Of a DNA stretch of 64,000 nucleotides, positions 53,215 through 64,000 are shown in pieces (the first letter of the stretch is position 1; every line of letters starts with the position of its first letter). The translations under genes were made by a program, and so were the position numbers. Location: positions 2,976,001-3,040,000 of the forward strand of contig OZ218953.1 of NCBI GenBank assembly GCA_965112735.1. Reading direction: 5' to 3'. The stretch comes from Phaeosaccion multiseriatum. Taxonomy: Eukaryota > Ochrophyta, other classes. The notes beneath the pieces are model-generated. The model saw nothing but the letters and a program-made list of their open reading frames with translations. It did no database searches and was not told the origin of the DNA.

Positions 53215-53642
53215 CCTGCCCGATCTTCGAGCAAGATTCTTCTTTTCAGTCTAAACTCTCTTCAGCCACTGGCCAACACGCCTCTTCAGTACGTATCTAG
53301 TGTCTTCTTAAGGATGAAGGAGGGGAATTCTTTGTGAGGGCGTGTAAATAGGGAGAGGACACCTTAGGGGGGAGGGAAAAAGGATGGGGGAAATCAATCA
53401 GGAAAGCACAGAGGGGGTACGAGGCCGGGAAACTGAAATTTTCGTTGGTTGGTTCTTCGCCCCAACAATCTCGATCGATCTTTGAGGGTCTAGGGTCCCC
53501 ACCCACACACACGGTCTCCACTTTGCTCGAGTGTGTGCGTGGTCTGGTTGGGGAGGTACCAAGGTGGGAATCCGCGGCCGAAGAAGGGGGGTTTGATCGA
53601 AAAAAATCACGGAGGTTGGACCTCCCTCTCGGCAGCTATCAC
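53215..53642. promoter_or_regulatory. Divergent intergenic region, DCAF11 / NAA38
   Basis: 428 bp between opposed start codons with no gene seen. No standard core promoter element was recognised. Confidence 0.4.
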
Positions 53643-54120
53643 ATGTCTGCGGCCGAGGATAAGGAGACCGTAAGGAAGCTGCTGGGAAGGTGCGTGTAAT
53701 GTTGAGGAGATGGGTGATTGAGAAAGCAACAAGCTGGTCGGGAGATTAAAGAGACAGAGAGGAAATGAAGAGATTTCACGCTCTTACCTCCCCCGAAACC
53801 TTCGGCTCCGTCCCCTCCCACGTCTTTTGCCATACTCCTCCAGCACTCTACGCACGACGCTGTCTGATGGAAGGGTGGTGAAAGGCACTTTCCACTGCCT
53901 GGACAGACACCAGAATTTCATCCTAGCGAATGCAGTAGAGACAAGGACCGAGGCAGGAGGGGCGCAGCACACACGACATCTGCGCATGGTCATTGTTCCG
54001 GGCAAGCACCTCCTCAAAGTGGAGAGGCCCGCACAACTCCAAGCAGAACCTGATCCAGTCCAAGCAGAAGATGATATCAGATCAGTCCAAGTCCAAGCAG
54101 AAGATGATGTTGTTGCCTAG
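53643..54120 (+). CDS. NAA38 homologue: NatC auxiliary subunit NAA38 (LSMD1), Sm-like fold
   Basis: Two exons, 53643-53689 and 53844-54120; 107 residues, joined through a split Ser codon. The Sm1 motif (LRTTLSDGRVVKGTFHCLDR) and Sm2-like strand (LRMVIVPGKHLLKVE) give the LSM fold. The sequence HQNFILANAVETR with an intervening loop and the VPGKH turn match NAA38/LSMD1 rather than spliceosomal LSm proteins. NAA38 is the small subunit of NatC with NAA30 and NAA35 and supports acetylation of Met-hydrophobic N termini. The C-terminal tail carries an acidic PVQAEDD-type duplication not expected in the family. Start at 53643 gives a short N terminus before the first strand. Confidence 0.75.
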
Positions 54121-55004
54121 AGCTTGTTCGGAGCTGCATGTATGTATGTTTACATCCCTCGTGGTGGAGGGCCCTCTTACCTCACCATGACAAGGGAGGA
54201 GAGAGATGACTGCTTTCACAAGCGGGGGACGCATGAACATTCTCCACAGCTCGGTAGGTACGACGGGGCAGGGGAGGCAACCCCTGATAGGGCGGCCAGA
54301 GCTGCAGTGCTCCCCCGGAAGGCGAAGCCATGATGAGGAATGGGCTGGACTACTGAGAAAGTGTCGGTACTGGCTGTACTCTGATACGGACTTCGGTGGC
54401 TGTGATACTCGAGCATCAACCTGAACGAAGGCGTCTTTGCCAGGATACTTACACCCGGAGAGCCGAAAGCCGCCATGCTGACTGAGGTGATTGTGATGGA
54501 GAGGCGACGCTGTGTCGACCGCTAGCGCCACGGAGGGGCGGGGGTGGCGGAGTCTGGCTGTGCTTCAAAACTCACCACCCCTCTGCCAAGTCCTCGCTCG
54601 TTCGCGAGCACGCCAACCCCCGGAACCACCAGTGTGAAGACGAATGAATTGGGGACACACTGGGGTCTGATGAGATCGCCCCGATTTCTCTCTAATGGGA
54701 TGCCTGAAGGATGAACGGCTGGAGGCTGGACCCACACTGATATACGCACTTGCCGTGTCTAAGGAGCATCGTATTGGACGAATGGGGTGGTTTATAAATT
54801 GTTACAACGAACGGCGTGGCCTGGTGGGGTGGCCGGCCTACCGCCCTCGCTAATACGTAATCTTACGCCGGCAGTTAAATTCCCCCCTTTCTCTCTCTCA
54901 AGCATAGTCTATTGTGCAGTCAGTGCAATCAGCAGAGCTCTTTCCCCCCTTGTTCTCCATTTCTCACAGCGTAGAGGAGGATCCGTGGGGGAGAAGGGGT
55001 GCCG
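54121..55004. other. Gene-free spacer between NAA38 and nicastrin
   Basis: 884 bp with no gene that I can support. Open frames on both strands lack family motifs and codon regularity. The 150 bp before the nicastrin start probably hold its promoter and 5' UTR. No repeats longer than a few units occur, which is unusual for this window. Confidence 0.4.
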
Positions 55005-57762
55005 ATGCCGCTCGGGCGGCGGCGGCGGCGAGGCAAGGAGAAGCAGGTCTTTCCGCGCCACTTCCTTGTCCTTCTACCCTTGCTGGCGTTCCTGTGTGGG
55101 CGTGTCAGGCTTGCTCATGCCAAGCCCACCAAGTATACGCTGGAGCTGAGCGACAGCAGCCCTTGTGTGCGACTCTTCTACAACACTGGCGATGTGGGGT
55201 GCCGGACGCCAGCCTCGGGTGGCGTAGAGCTTGTCTTGTACGCCGTCACTAGCGAGGCTGAGCTAGCGGCTCTTGAGGAGACGAGCGGGGAAGAAGTCGC
55301 TGCCATCCTCCCTTCGGCGTACTTTAATGCCACCATCGTGGACCGGCTGGAGGCGTCAGGCCGGCTCGGGGCCATCATGGTGCTGGACGACTCAGACGCG
55401 CCTCCCTCTACCAACAGCGGTGGCACCACCACCTCCTCCGCCACCACCACGAGCTTTGCAGCAGCGGCAGTAGACTACAAATTCTCACCCGATGCGACGA
55501 CTCCACAAGGCGACACCACTCCGTCCTTCTCCCTTGGGGTGGACCCTTCGCACGAGTGGAACACCCGTGGCAACGGGCTCATGCTGCGCTCCTTCGACTA
55601 CCCCATTGTGCTCATCTCCAAAGGGTCTGACTCGGAGGAGTTACTGGCGGGTGGCGAACACAACGCGAAGATGGGGTCTGCCACCTTTCCTCGATACGCG
55701 GCCAAGTTTGACTACTACTTTGGCCAGGAAGACGACGTCACCTCCATCGACTGCCTGGAGTGGACGGACATAAATGGGGTAGCCTCGCCCAAGTGCACCC
55801 CGCTCGGCGGGCAGAGTGTGTGGGGAGTGGCAGGCGTCCCGGGGGACAAGGAGGTTGTGCTTGTAGCGGCACAGCTCGATAGCAGCGGCTTATTCCACGA
55901 TGCCGTCCCGGGGGGCAACGGAGTAGTGTCGGCGCTGGCAGCCATGCTGCTGGCAGCGGAGGCGATTGCACGTGCGGCAACGGAAGGGACGGTTGACTTG
56001 TCGGGCTTGGGCCACCAATTGGGATTCGCGGCGTTCCAGGGGGAGGAGTGGGGCTTTATTGGCAGCAGGAGCTTCGTGGCAGATGCGCTCAGTAGCGAGT
56101 TTGACTGCGACAACCCCGTGGACGCGGAGACGAGTCCCTCGGGTCTGGCCATGTGTCTAGATCCGCTGCACCCGTCCCTCCAGTTTAGAGAGCTGAGCAC
56201 CAGGGGAATGGCGCATGTGCTCACCGTGGACCAGGTGGGGCGCCTGGAGGCCAGTGGCAGCGATGGCAACAACAACCTGTACTGGCACTCCTCCGCGGGC
56301 GCTTCGGTTACAGACTTGAACACTCTCAATGACCTTACATCCGCCAGCGCCCAAGAAGGTGTGACCATCGACACGGCCTCCACTGCGGGCGTGCTGCCCC
56401 CTACGCCCCTCTCTTCCTTCGCAGCGGCCGACACTGCTCAGAGCGGCTTTGTGCTGGCGGGGTACGATGACGCGTTTGTGGACGACGCCTACCACAGCCA
56501 CTGGGACGTGGCAGACGAGCGCTGTGAGGTGTCCAATGTGGTGGCGGCGGGGCTGGCCCTCGCTCAGGGCTCCCTTACCCTGGCGGTGGGGAGCGGCAGC
56601 CTGGGCACCAGCGACCTAAACACCCTCTCTGTGAATGAGACTCTGGCCGAGCAGCTGGTGGACTGTCTGTCTAACGATTGGGCCTGCGACTTGATGGAGG
56701 GCTATGTGGCCACGGAGCTGGCCAATATGGAGACCTATCGCGGGGCAGAGGTTTCCATGTCGTGGCAGATACCACCCACCTTCTACACCAGCGTGCTGCA
56801 GGTGAGTGAGTGGGAGTACGTGATTTTGTGTATCGTGGTACTGCCATGATGGTGTGAGAAAGGAATGAACGAAGGAAGGAAGGAAGAAAAGGAAGCCCTG
56901 ATGATAGATACGATAGCAAAAATGTGTCCTGTGCGTTGTAACGCTCACGCTTCCGCAATGCCGTCTCTCTGCTGCTGCTGCTGCTGCTACTGCTGCTGTC
57001 ACGCCGTTGCTTTGTCTCTCTCGCATCAGTATTGGGGCAGCTTCGGCTACCCCACGCTCAGGCACTCCTTTGGGGGCTCCTCGTGGCAGCTGTATGCGGC
57101 CTATACGGAGGTAAGCCCTCTGTGTGTCGCAGCCTCCTACGCTGCTCTCCATCAAGTATCTCCTCCTTACGATTACAGGCCCTCTCCCAACCCGCCGCGG
57201 AGAGAGAAATGCCCAAAAGACGGGTTCTCAGCAATTTCTCCCTGAAACCGTTTCCCTCCCCCACTCCCCCCGACCTACGCAGGACTTCGACCCGGACGTT
57301 GACACTCTGATGCTCACCCCGAGCCGACTGGAGACGTTCGTGCGCACCTTCCTCGCAGAGCAGCTCGCCAAGATTGCAGAGGCAGCCACGCCAGGAGAGT
57401 CCTTCGCTGTGGGCGCGTGTGACTCCACGCCGGATTGCGACGGAGCCCTCTGTCCACAGGTGGGGTCTTTCGCGCTCATGGAATGTGTGGCAGGGGTGTG
57501 TGTGTGCCCCTTTGCCTTCTACCACCTCGCGATGGACCCCGGCCTGGAGCGATTAGCGGACCCGACCGGTTTCCGAGTCGTTGATGCAGAGGCCCCGCTG
57601 TGGACCGAGCCCATCTGGGACACCATTGGGGTGTCTGTGTACAAACAATCCAGCGACGCGGTGGGGGCGGTGGCGGTGTCTGTGGGGGTGGTCTTGCTTG
57701 TGCTCGGGGCGGCGGCGGCGACGCTCACACGGCGGCGCTTGCAAAAAGACAAGCTTATATGA
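55005..57762 (+). CDS. NCSTN homologue: Nicastrin, gamma-secretase substrate-receptor subunit
   Basis: Exons: 55005-56801, 57030-57110, 57283-57762; 785 residues. The ATG at 55005 starts a signal peptide (FLVLLPLLAFLCGRVRLAHA). The ectodomain begins with the Cys-rich family N terminus (CVRLFYNTGDVGCRTPASGG), then NTRGNGLMLRSFDYPIVLIS, and the aminopeptidase-like fold with VVLVAAQLDSSGLFHDAVPG and FQGEEWGFIGSRSF (about residues 343-356), where the Glu after Gly corresponds to the substrate-binding position of the family. A single C-terminal transmembrane helix (AVAVSVGVVLLVLGAAAATL, about residues 752-772) and a short basic tail end the protein. Nicastrin assembles with presenilin, APH-1 and PEN-2. 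Length and topology match family members. The last exon has paired Cys residues (CDSTPDCDGALC) near the membrane. Confidence 0.92.
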
Positions 57763-58003
57763 TACGAGAAGAGACAGACTCATATATTTTGTTAATGTTA
57801 ACAAATAATAAGACCTTCCTTCCTTACTGATATACTTCATTCAGTCAGTCACTCACTCACTCACTCACTCACTCACTCATGACTCGTCATCTCTCTCGTA
57901 TATATCGTAGTATTCTGGAATAAAAGCAAGCATTTTGGTTCGCCCTTTGCCCTTTGCCCTTTGCTCTGTGTGTAGTCGGAGTGAATCCTACAATACTGGT
58001 GTG
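57763..58003. other. Convergent 3' region with a CACT repeat
   Basis: The 241-bp spacer contains AT-rich sequence near 57780-57840 and CACT tetramers at about 57840-57880. It presumably holds both 3' UTRs. Confidence 0.5.
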
Positions 58004-59109
58004 TCACTTTTCCTCGTCGCCCTCGCCGTCACGCTCCGACCCCGGGGCTTGAATCGGTTTCTTGTCCACTTCTTCCGCAATCTTTTGGTACTTGCCTCCC
58101 ATCAGCGTCAGCGTTTCCTTCCACTGGGGACGGAGAGGGCGGGGCGGAGGGAGAGGCAGTGGGCGAGGCAGGGGGCGACCGGGAAGGACAGGAGGGGGGG
58201 GGGGGAGGGTGTTGAGGCACAGCGGGGCGATCACGCGCCTGCAAGCCTCTCTCCCTCCCTCTCTCAGCACTCCCTCTCCGCAAAAGTTGCAAAAAGACTT
58301 ACCAGGGGAGTTGGCAGCTGAATGCAGTGCTTGGAGATTAGACTCGCGCTCGTGGCACAGCAATACCACACGCCTGAGTCGATCTCCTTCTCCAGCTGAA
58401 GGGAAAGGGAAGGGACGGGAAGGGAGACGAGAGAGGACAACAAGTTACGGTGTGCAGGGGAGAAGAAGGCCACACAAGATGAAACCACAGAAGGACGCAA
58501 TGAGAGGCGGAAGCGGAGGCGGAGGTGACGCTCCTTCCACTCGTGGCGGTCCCTTGGCGCACGCTGAGAGTTAGTATCGCCCCTCCTCACCTGTCCCGGT
58601 CCCCACATGCAGGGTCGCAAGAAGAAGCGGAAATCGTCTGCTTCCGCCTCTCCACTGGCCACCAGCTTCTTCATAGCGTCGATGCCTTTGATGTTTGAGA
58701 GGAAGACAGAGAGAGGGAGTGGGAGTGGGAGGGAGAGAGCGAGGAGAGAGAGGAGAGAGAGCGAGAGACACAGAGGGACACACACACGGGGGGCATTGGA
58801 AGGGAAGGCACGCAAGTGAGTACGTAGAGAGCGAGCACCGCAGTCTCATTTGCACGAGGCCGAGAGAGGAGAATCGCATTCGAAAACTCTCTTGCCTCAT
58901 TTATATATGTATATATATGTGGAGACAGACCACCGGAACTTACTTCCTCCGTAACCGATGCCAGGTATTACTTCAGTGCTGTTTACAATCTGCTGCGGGT
59001 GGGTGTGGATGATTTGGACAGTGTCCTCTCCTATGTTACGACAAAGGGGGGGAGTGGTGAGGAGGGAGGAGGAGGAGGACAAGGAGAAGAAGAAGAAGAA
59101 GAAGAAGAA

Positions 59110-59141
<32 letters not shown>

Positions 59142-60955
59142 ACAGGAGGAGGACAAAGAGTCAGGGAGGGGTGGTCGGGGAGATGCAAGACGATACTCCA
59201 ACCATGTGGGAACGTCCCAACTCATCCGATCCACATCGAGGCAGCACCTGCACGTGCCACCTTCAATATGAGCTTGATTCTTGAGACAGTGAGTAACTTC
59301 CCTTTATCCCCCCCCCCAAAATCAAACTGGGCCTCGCCGACTGACTCACTCACTGACTCACTCACCCACGTCGCCCCCAAAGTAAAGCATGTTCTCGCTA
59401 AACTCAGGGTCCTGTTGCGTGGAGACTTGCTTCATTTTCAGCTGCGGTGGGGTCAGACAGAGCAGCAGAGAGGAGAGCACAATCGGGAAGGAAGGAATAC
59501 AGACGAGACCGTGAGAGGCCGCTAGCGGAAACGACACACACAAGCGCAGGACGCGACCCCTCGTTCGAGCTATAGATACACCGTCTTCGTACCTGCGTGG
59601 GTAGGTTGAGGATGAAGCCAGCGCTGCCAAGCTCGTTGTGGTCGACCAACCACAAGACGCAGCGCCTGAAGTAGGGCTGGGACTCCGTAAACAGCTCTGG
59701 GTTGGCGAGGAGCACACAGCCCGGCTCCGGACCATCGATCTCGTGAGCTGTTGGATGCAAACACACACACATACACATACACATATATACATATTGGCGG
59801 GTGGGTGCGTGGGTGGGTGGGTGCGGTAAGAGTAGGCTCGGCACAAGGCTCGGGGCTCAAAGCGGGGAGTAGTATAAGCTCGGATAGACACCTGGGACGG
59901 ACAGAGAGGAAGGACGCAAGCCCCTAAGCTACACCCAATTGTACGCACCCCAGGTGGGGATGTCCTTCAGCTGCAGCTCATTCTTGTTCCTCTTGAGCTG
60001 CTCTTGCCAGGCCTGAGATGCGCCATGACAGAGGAAGCGGGGGGGGGTGAGGGGCGGGGTAGAGAGGGTCAAAAGAGAGAGCCAAAGCGTAGGGTGAATC
60101 GGCTTGGAGCAGCGCTAGTGAGGCTCTTTGTCTCCCATACCTCCTCGGATCCCGCCCGCCGCCTGGCCCGGTACTCTCTCCAGTCTCCTTTGCTGGCCGC
60201 CATGGCCCACTGGTGCTCGCCCGCACCCTCGTCCTCCTCCTCCAGCACCACCCTAGCAATAGGCAGCGGGAAGGAGGTGCATAGGCAAAGAGAGAGAGAG
60301 GGGGGGGGGATCAATTTGCGTATACCATTGCCGGATAATAACGAAAGAATAACCAACTCCGCACGAGGCTTTCTTCTTCAAAGGGGCGAGCGAGTTACTG
60401 GCAACCAGAGGCACCCAGAACACTTGCTTACATTTCCATTCCCATTGTCTCCTCCATCCACGCCTTCGCTTTCTCCTGCTGCATTTTCTCCCTCTCCCGC
60501 TTCCTTTTCTCCCTGGCTCTCTCCATCACGCGTTCCCTTGCTCTTTCTTCCCTCGTCGGCCCGCTCTTCTCCTTCTCCTTCAGGGCTTGCTTGGCCGCCA
60601 GGGCCTCGAAGGCCTTCGCCATTGCCATATCATCATCTCCGCCTTCGCCGTCCAGATCGGGTTCGCTACTTGTGGCTGGAACTGTGGAGTCTGAGTCTTC
60701 GTTCACGTCTACGCACAAAACTGATCTCCCTCGTCTCCCCACAACTCGCCGCCCGAGCCCATGGTTGATCCGGCTCCTCGTCTGCAGGTCGCACCTCCTC
60801 CCGGAGTCTCCTCCTGAGTGGCTCAGACCTCGTGCTGATACACCACTCCGAGTCTTCCTCACGACAGAAGGAAGATGGAAGCCGTGGATAGTTGGGAGGA
60901 AGCAAGAAAGGAAAGCTGCTGCCCCTGCTGCGGCAGCCGCTCTTGCTGGGTGCAT
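58004..60955 (-). CDS. AlgH/YqgE (DUF179, UPF0301) family protein, plastid-targeted
   Basis: Exons on the minus strand: 60955-60432, 60252-60141, 60012-59949, 59747-59593, 59441-59366, 59030-58944, 58685-58591, 58395-58303, 58123-58004; 1326 nt, 441 residues. The presequence is a signal peptide (AAAAAGAAAFLSCFLPTIHG) directly followed by FHLPSVVRKTR, a Gly-Phe junction and a basic stretch typical of ochrophyte plastid import. A charged helical region follows (KEKEKSGPTREERARERVME). The AlgH domain is diagnostic: PGCVLLANPELF, LWLVDHNELGSAGFILN, LYFGGDVGEDTVQIIHTHPQ (rebuilt across 59366/59030), IPGIGYGGS, FFLRPCMWGPGQLEKEI. The family is bacterial and plastid-derived in algae and plants; its biochemical role is not settled. 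A GAA repeat fills the start of one intron (59085-59145). Confidence 0.88.
59081..59145. repeat. GAA trinucleotide repeat in an AlgH intron
   Basis: About 20 GAA/AAG units lie in the intron 59365-59031, giving a TTC pyrimidine tract before the acceptor at 59031 in sense orientation. Confidence 0.9.
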
Positions 60956-61366
60956 CGTTGAGGCTACAGCTACAGCTGCAGGGCGGCGATTGGGCTACGG
61001 CGGCGGCGGAGCAAGATGTCCACAATTAGACTCCACAGTCTTTCTTACGCTTTGGATTTTAGCTTCCGCCCCTCTTCTAAGTTTTTTTTTCAGCTCCCTC
61101 CCTCTCGCCCCTCGCCTATCGCTGAGCGGAAACTGAAAATTAAAATTGGCTTGATGGCTCGCCGCCGAAGAGCTTAGCGCTAAATATCTTTACCTGACCC
61201 AGCCCTAGCAGCAGGGGGAGGGGATATCACCGACAACCAAGCAAAGTTGGAGGGGTGTCTGCCTATGGGTGTAAGTAGCTCTTAGCTGCTGTACTGCTGC
61301 GAGTGGTGCGGGGTTAAATCCTCCCTCTCGAAAGGGGTGCTGACCCTTAAGAGAGAGGACAAGGTG
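60956..61366. promoter_or_regulatory. Divergent intergenic region, AlgH / PHD-finger gene
   Basis: 411 bp between opposed start codons. No gene was seen and no tRNA fold was found on inspection. An AT-rich patch (AAAATTAAAATT) lies near 61135-61146. Confidence 0.4.
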
Positions 61367-64000
61367 ATGGCGGGTAGCGCTAGCAATAGCTATGAGCCCC
61401 TTTGGGCGCAGATGGCAGAGCAGTGCCGACCGGAAGAGAGCACGAAGGACGGGGAGAAGTGGTGGAGACAGCAGCAACGAAAGGCGGGAGGGCAAGCGGA
61501 CACCAGGCGAGGTCGCCCAGCGGAGCCCTGCTGCTTCCTGTGCTCGGATAGGACGGAGGGTCGCTGGCTCACGAGCTGCCAAGGGAAGACCAAGGATGCG
61601 TGCGTCCAGTGGTTCCACCCCGTGTGCGCTTGGCAGGTAAGGCGAAGGTTGGCAGTTGAGGGGTAGGTAGTTCCCGCTCCTGAACAGGAGGAGGAGGGGG
61701 TGTATGAGGGACTTCTAGGGAGTCGGGGACTTTAGCTTATGCGTGTCAGATACATATTCGCTGGAAGAGAAAGAGAACAGGGCGTCGGTGAGAAGAGGGA
61801 GCAAGGGGCGGTAGCTTTGAGACTGTGAGCTGAGCTTGATTTCATGCCCACGCTCAGCTCAATAACACTCCAACATTACCGCTCCGTCTCTCGGATACGC
61901 GTCGTTTCCTCAGGCTCCGGAGATTTCCTACTACGTCGATTCTGTCGAAGGTGCCCCAGCAGCAGCAGGAGGGGAAGGCGGAGGGGGTGGGCGTGTCCCT
62001 CAAATCACCTTTCGCTGCGCGGAACACTACGAGCCGCCTTTGTACTGCTCTTGCAGAAAGCCAGACGAGGGAAACGAGTAAGTAGGGCGTCTATACCACG
62101 GCAGGACAGGAGGGGGGCAGGGCGAGTGCTTGGGGTGGATCTTTAGGTCATGGCTCTTTGTCAAGTGCTAATGCATTGGAAAACTACACCACCCCACACT
62201 GCATGCTGACTCCGCACCGGTCTCCCGCTTGTCCATTCGTCACCCCAGGGAGATGTGGGAGTGCGGGAATTGCAGGGAATGGTACCACTACTCGTGCGAA
62301 GGCGTAGCGGACGGCAACGAGCCCGAACTGTGCGCGAGCTGTGTGACTCGCAGGGCAAGGGGAGAAGAGGTGCTGGAGGAGGAGAAGGAGGCAAACGGTA
62401 TGAAAATGGAGGCCTTCACACGGCAGCAAACGGCTGAGCAGGTAAGGAGGATACGAGTAAAGTGGTGTTTATTCCGCTCAACTAAGGTTCGACTCTCGTA
62501 CATTGCATTCACTCAGCTGCTGTGTTTGCTCAAACATCCTCCTGCTTAGCGCTTTACTGCCTCTTTTATTTCCTTCCGCTTACACACTCAAACGTCGAAC
62601 TACCAAAGGTAATGAAAGTACAAGAGTGGCTGGCGGAGGCGGAAGCTGTCCTTCAATGGCGGTGTAGACACGGAGAGGAGCGAGTAGTGACTGCTGTAGT
62701 AGGGGCTGACGCGGACCGAAGGCGGCAGGCAGGATATCTGGCGTTACAGAAAGTGCTGCGTTCGGCAGCAACCTTCGAGGCACCACCCGAGCAGGAGAAT
62801 GAAGGAGGAGAGGCTGGGGGGGGTGGGGAGGAAGGGGGGGAGGAGGAGGACAGTGAGAGGGCACTGCCCGCCGGCTTGGAAGAGTTTTTTGAGGGCATGA
62901 TGGAGAGGCTGAACCGACTGAACACCGCAATCACGGAGCTGGAGGAAGAGGTGGAGGAGTGGTGGGGAACCAAGGGGCCATTTTTCACGTCCGATGGCGG
63001 AGGACGCAACTCTTGGAGCTATGACCACCCCGCCCTGGAGCAGGAGATTCGGGACTTGCAGGGCCTTGCAGCCAAGGGCGAGCGGCTGGAAGTGCCTCAA
63101 CCGGCCGTAGACTTGACCGCAGAGGCACAGGTGGTGCAGTGGGTGCTGAAGGTACAGACGCTGCTGGAGGGAGCGGAGGAGGGTCGTGGCGGTGGCGGAG
63201 GCGGAGCCCAGACGCCTCCTCCTGTTGGCGAGGTGGAAACGCTTATCGATGAGGCAAAGAGCCTCTTGGGAGAGAATCACAATCGCGCAGGTGAGCGGAG
63301 GAGAGAGGAGGGACGGTGCACAGCCAGGCATGAGTCTGTACCAGCTATGGACCCAACTCTTGTCACTTACTCTTTCTTCAAACCCTCCCCTTTTCGACGT
63401 TTTTGCTCTGTTAGGCTCCACTCTGAGGTTCCTCAATGCGCTGGCGCACACGTACCGCACTTGGCGCAAGAGGGCACAGAACTTGCTGTCTGGCATGGCT
63501 CAGGGCGTTATGAAGGGAGTCACCAGGGTAAGTCAATGGGTGTGTCAAGGCCAATATGAAACTCCTTTGTATTTCCCTTGTGTGCGCACAAGCATCGCAC
63601 GATCCTAAGATATATGGTCAAAGGCACCACCACCCGCGGCTTCGGGGTAGTGTGGCTCAACAAATCGCCCCCATCCAACGCCTTTTCCCGCCTCACACAA
63701 CAACGTCATAGACCCACACCCCCTCTCAAACCCCCTTTCCTTTCCTTCCCCTTCCCACTCACCCCGCACCGGTACTATAGGACATTATTCGGACACAGCT
63801 GGCTTCAGGCGAGTCACTCCCTGTGCAGATACCCGAGATGGATGAGATGGAGGACACTCTCTCGTTCTGGGACGAGTGGGAGGGGCGGGCGGAATCCTTG
63901 CTCGAATCGCTTGAGAGGGGCGGCGAGGAAGGGCAGTCCTCAGGCGAAGTTTTGAGTCAGCTCCAGGGACTCATGCGAGAGGCAGAAGGCTACAAGTACA
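61367..64000 (+). CDS. PHD-finger protein (extended PHD plus PHD) with PLU-1-like helical region, incomplete at right edge
   Basis: Exons so far: 61367-61636, 61914-62077, 62249-62441, 62609-63290, 63415-63527, 63781-beyond 64000. The first exon carries an extended-PHD half-finger (CCFLCSDRTEGRWLTSCQG, then CVQWFHPVCAWQ) completed in exon 2 by FRCAEHYEPPLYCSC. A PHD finger spans exons 2-3: YCSCRKPDEGNE, then MWECGNCREWYHYSCEGV and LCASCV. Exons 4-6 are charged and helical: VQEWLAEAEAVLQW, FFEGMMERLNRLNTAITELE, WDEWEGRAESLLESLE, with a spacing reminiscent of the PLU-1-like region of KDM5 demethylases. No JmjC, ARID or JmjN domain is seen in this part. PHD fingers read histone tails, so a chromatin role is likely. 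The gene continues past the window. Confidence 0.78.

Noticed and set aside
53445-53642. N-terminal extension of NAA38 upstream of the ATG at 53643
   Set aside because: The in-frame upstream sequence begins at an ATG but reads like promoter DNA and adds nothing seen in NAA38 proteins, which start just before the first Sm strand.
54082-54531. Minus-strand frame of 149 codons downstream of NAA38
   Set aside because: Overlaps the NAA38 3' end and shows no motif or hydrophobic pattern; treated as spacer.
61190-61340. GGGTTAAATCC-like T-loop suggesting a tRNA
   Set aside because: No matching acceptor, D or anticodon stems could be paired around it.

Overview
This is nuclear DNA from a eukaryote, most likely a photosynthetic stramenopile (ochrophyte) alga. 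The genes are split by many short GT-AG introns, GC content is high, and coding and non-coding DNA are both crowded with simple repeats. The gene content is nuclear-eukaryotic: a Doa10/MARCH6 ubiquitin ligase, nicastrin, NAA25, NAA38, DCAF11, an RCC1-repeat protein and a complex I subunit. A bacterial-type AlgH protein carries a signal peptide followed by a Gly-Phe junction, as in the bipartite presequences of secondary plastids. A eustigmatophyte such as Nannochloropsis/Microchloropsis would fit, but the species is an inference.

Layout, left to right: a GGA repeat (1-200); an RCC1-repeat gene (-, 316-6631, 3' end uncertain); a Doa10/MARCH6 RING-CH E3 ligase (+, 7009-15611, 15 exons); a TBL/PC-esterase-like Golgi protein (-, 16113-17502); an mTERF-like plastid protein (+, 17652-18647); a retroelement-like remnant (-, 19368-19952); an Sfi1-like/IQ coiled-coil protein (+, 20125-23547, intronless); phosphoacetylglucosamine mutase (-, 23769-27462); a membrane-anchored alpha/beta hydrolase (+, 28029-29234); an RsmE-type rRNA methyltransferase (-, 29519-32483); NAA25 of NatB (+, 32776-39114, with one frame break); a TPR-prefoldin fusion (-, 39366-41037); a small membrane/coiled-coil protein (+, 41300-41910); complex I NDUFB2 (-, 42396-43762); an unrecognised Gln/Asp-rich protein (+, 44400-46746); a foldback element (about 46930-47262); DCAF11 (-, 48096-53214, 13 exons); NAA38 (+, 53643-54120); nicastrin (+, 55005-57762); AlgH (-, 58004-60955); and a PHD-finger protein running off the right edge (+, 61367 onward).

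The genes do not form a pathway. Several belong to protein quality control and co-translational processing (Doa10, DCAF11, TPR-prefoldin, NAA25, NAA38). Genes alternate strand almost without exception, giving divergent promoters of about 140-640 bp and convergent 3' ends. Exon models were built by hand from splice sites and reading-frame continuity. For Doa10, PAGM, RsmE, DCAF11, AlgH, nicastrin and NDUFB2 the exon lengths sum to an exact multiple of three and rejoin family-conserved motifs. No canonical CRISPR array, rRNA or tRNA gene was recognised.
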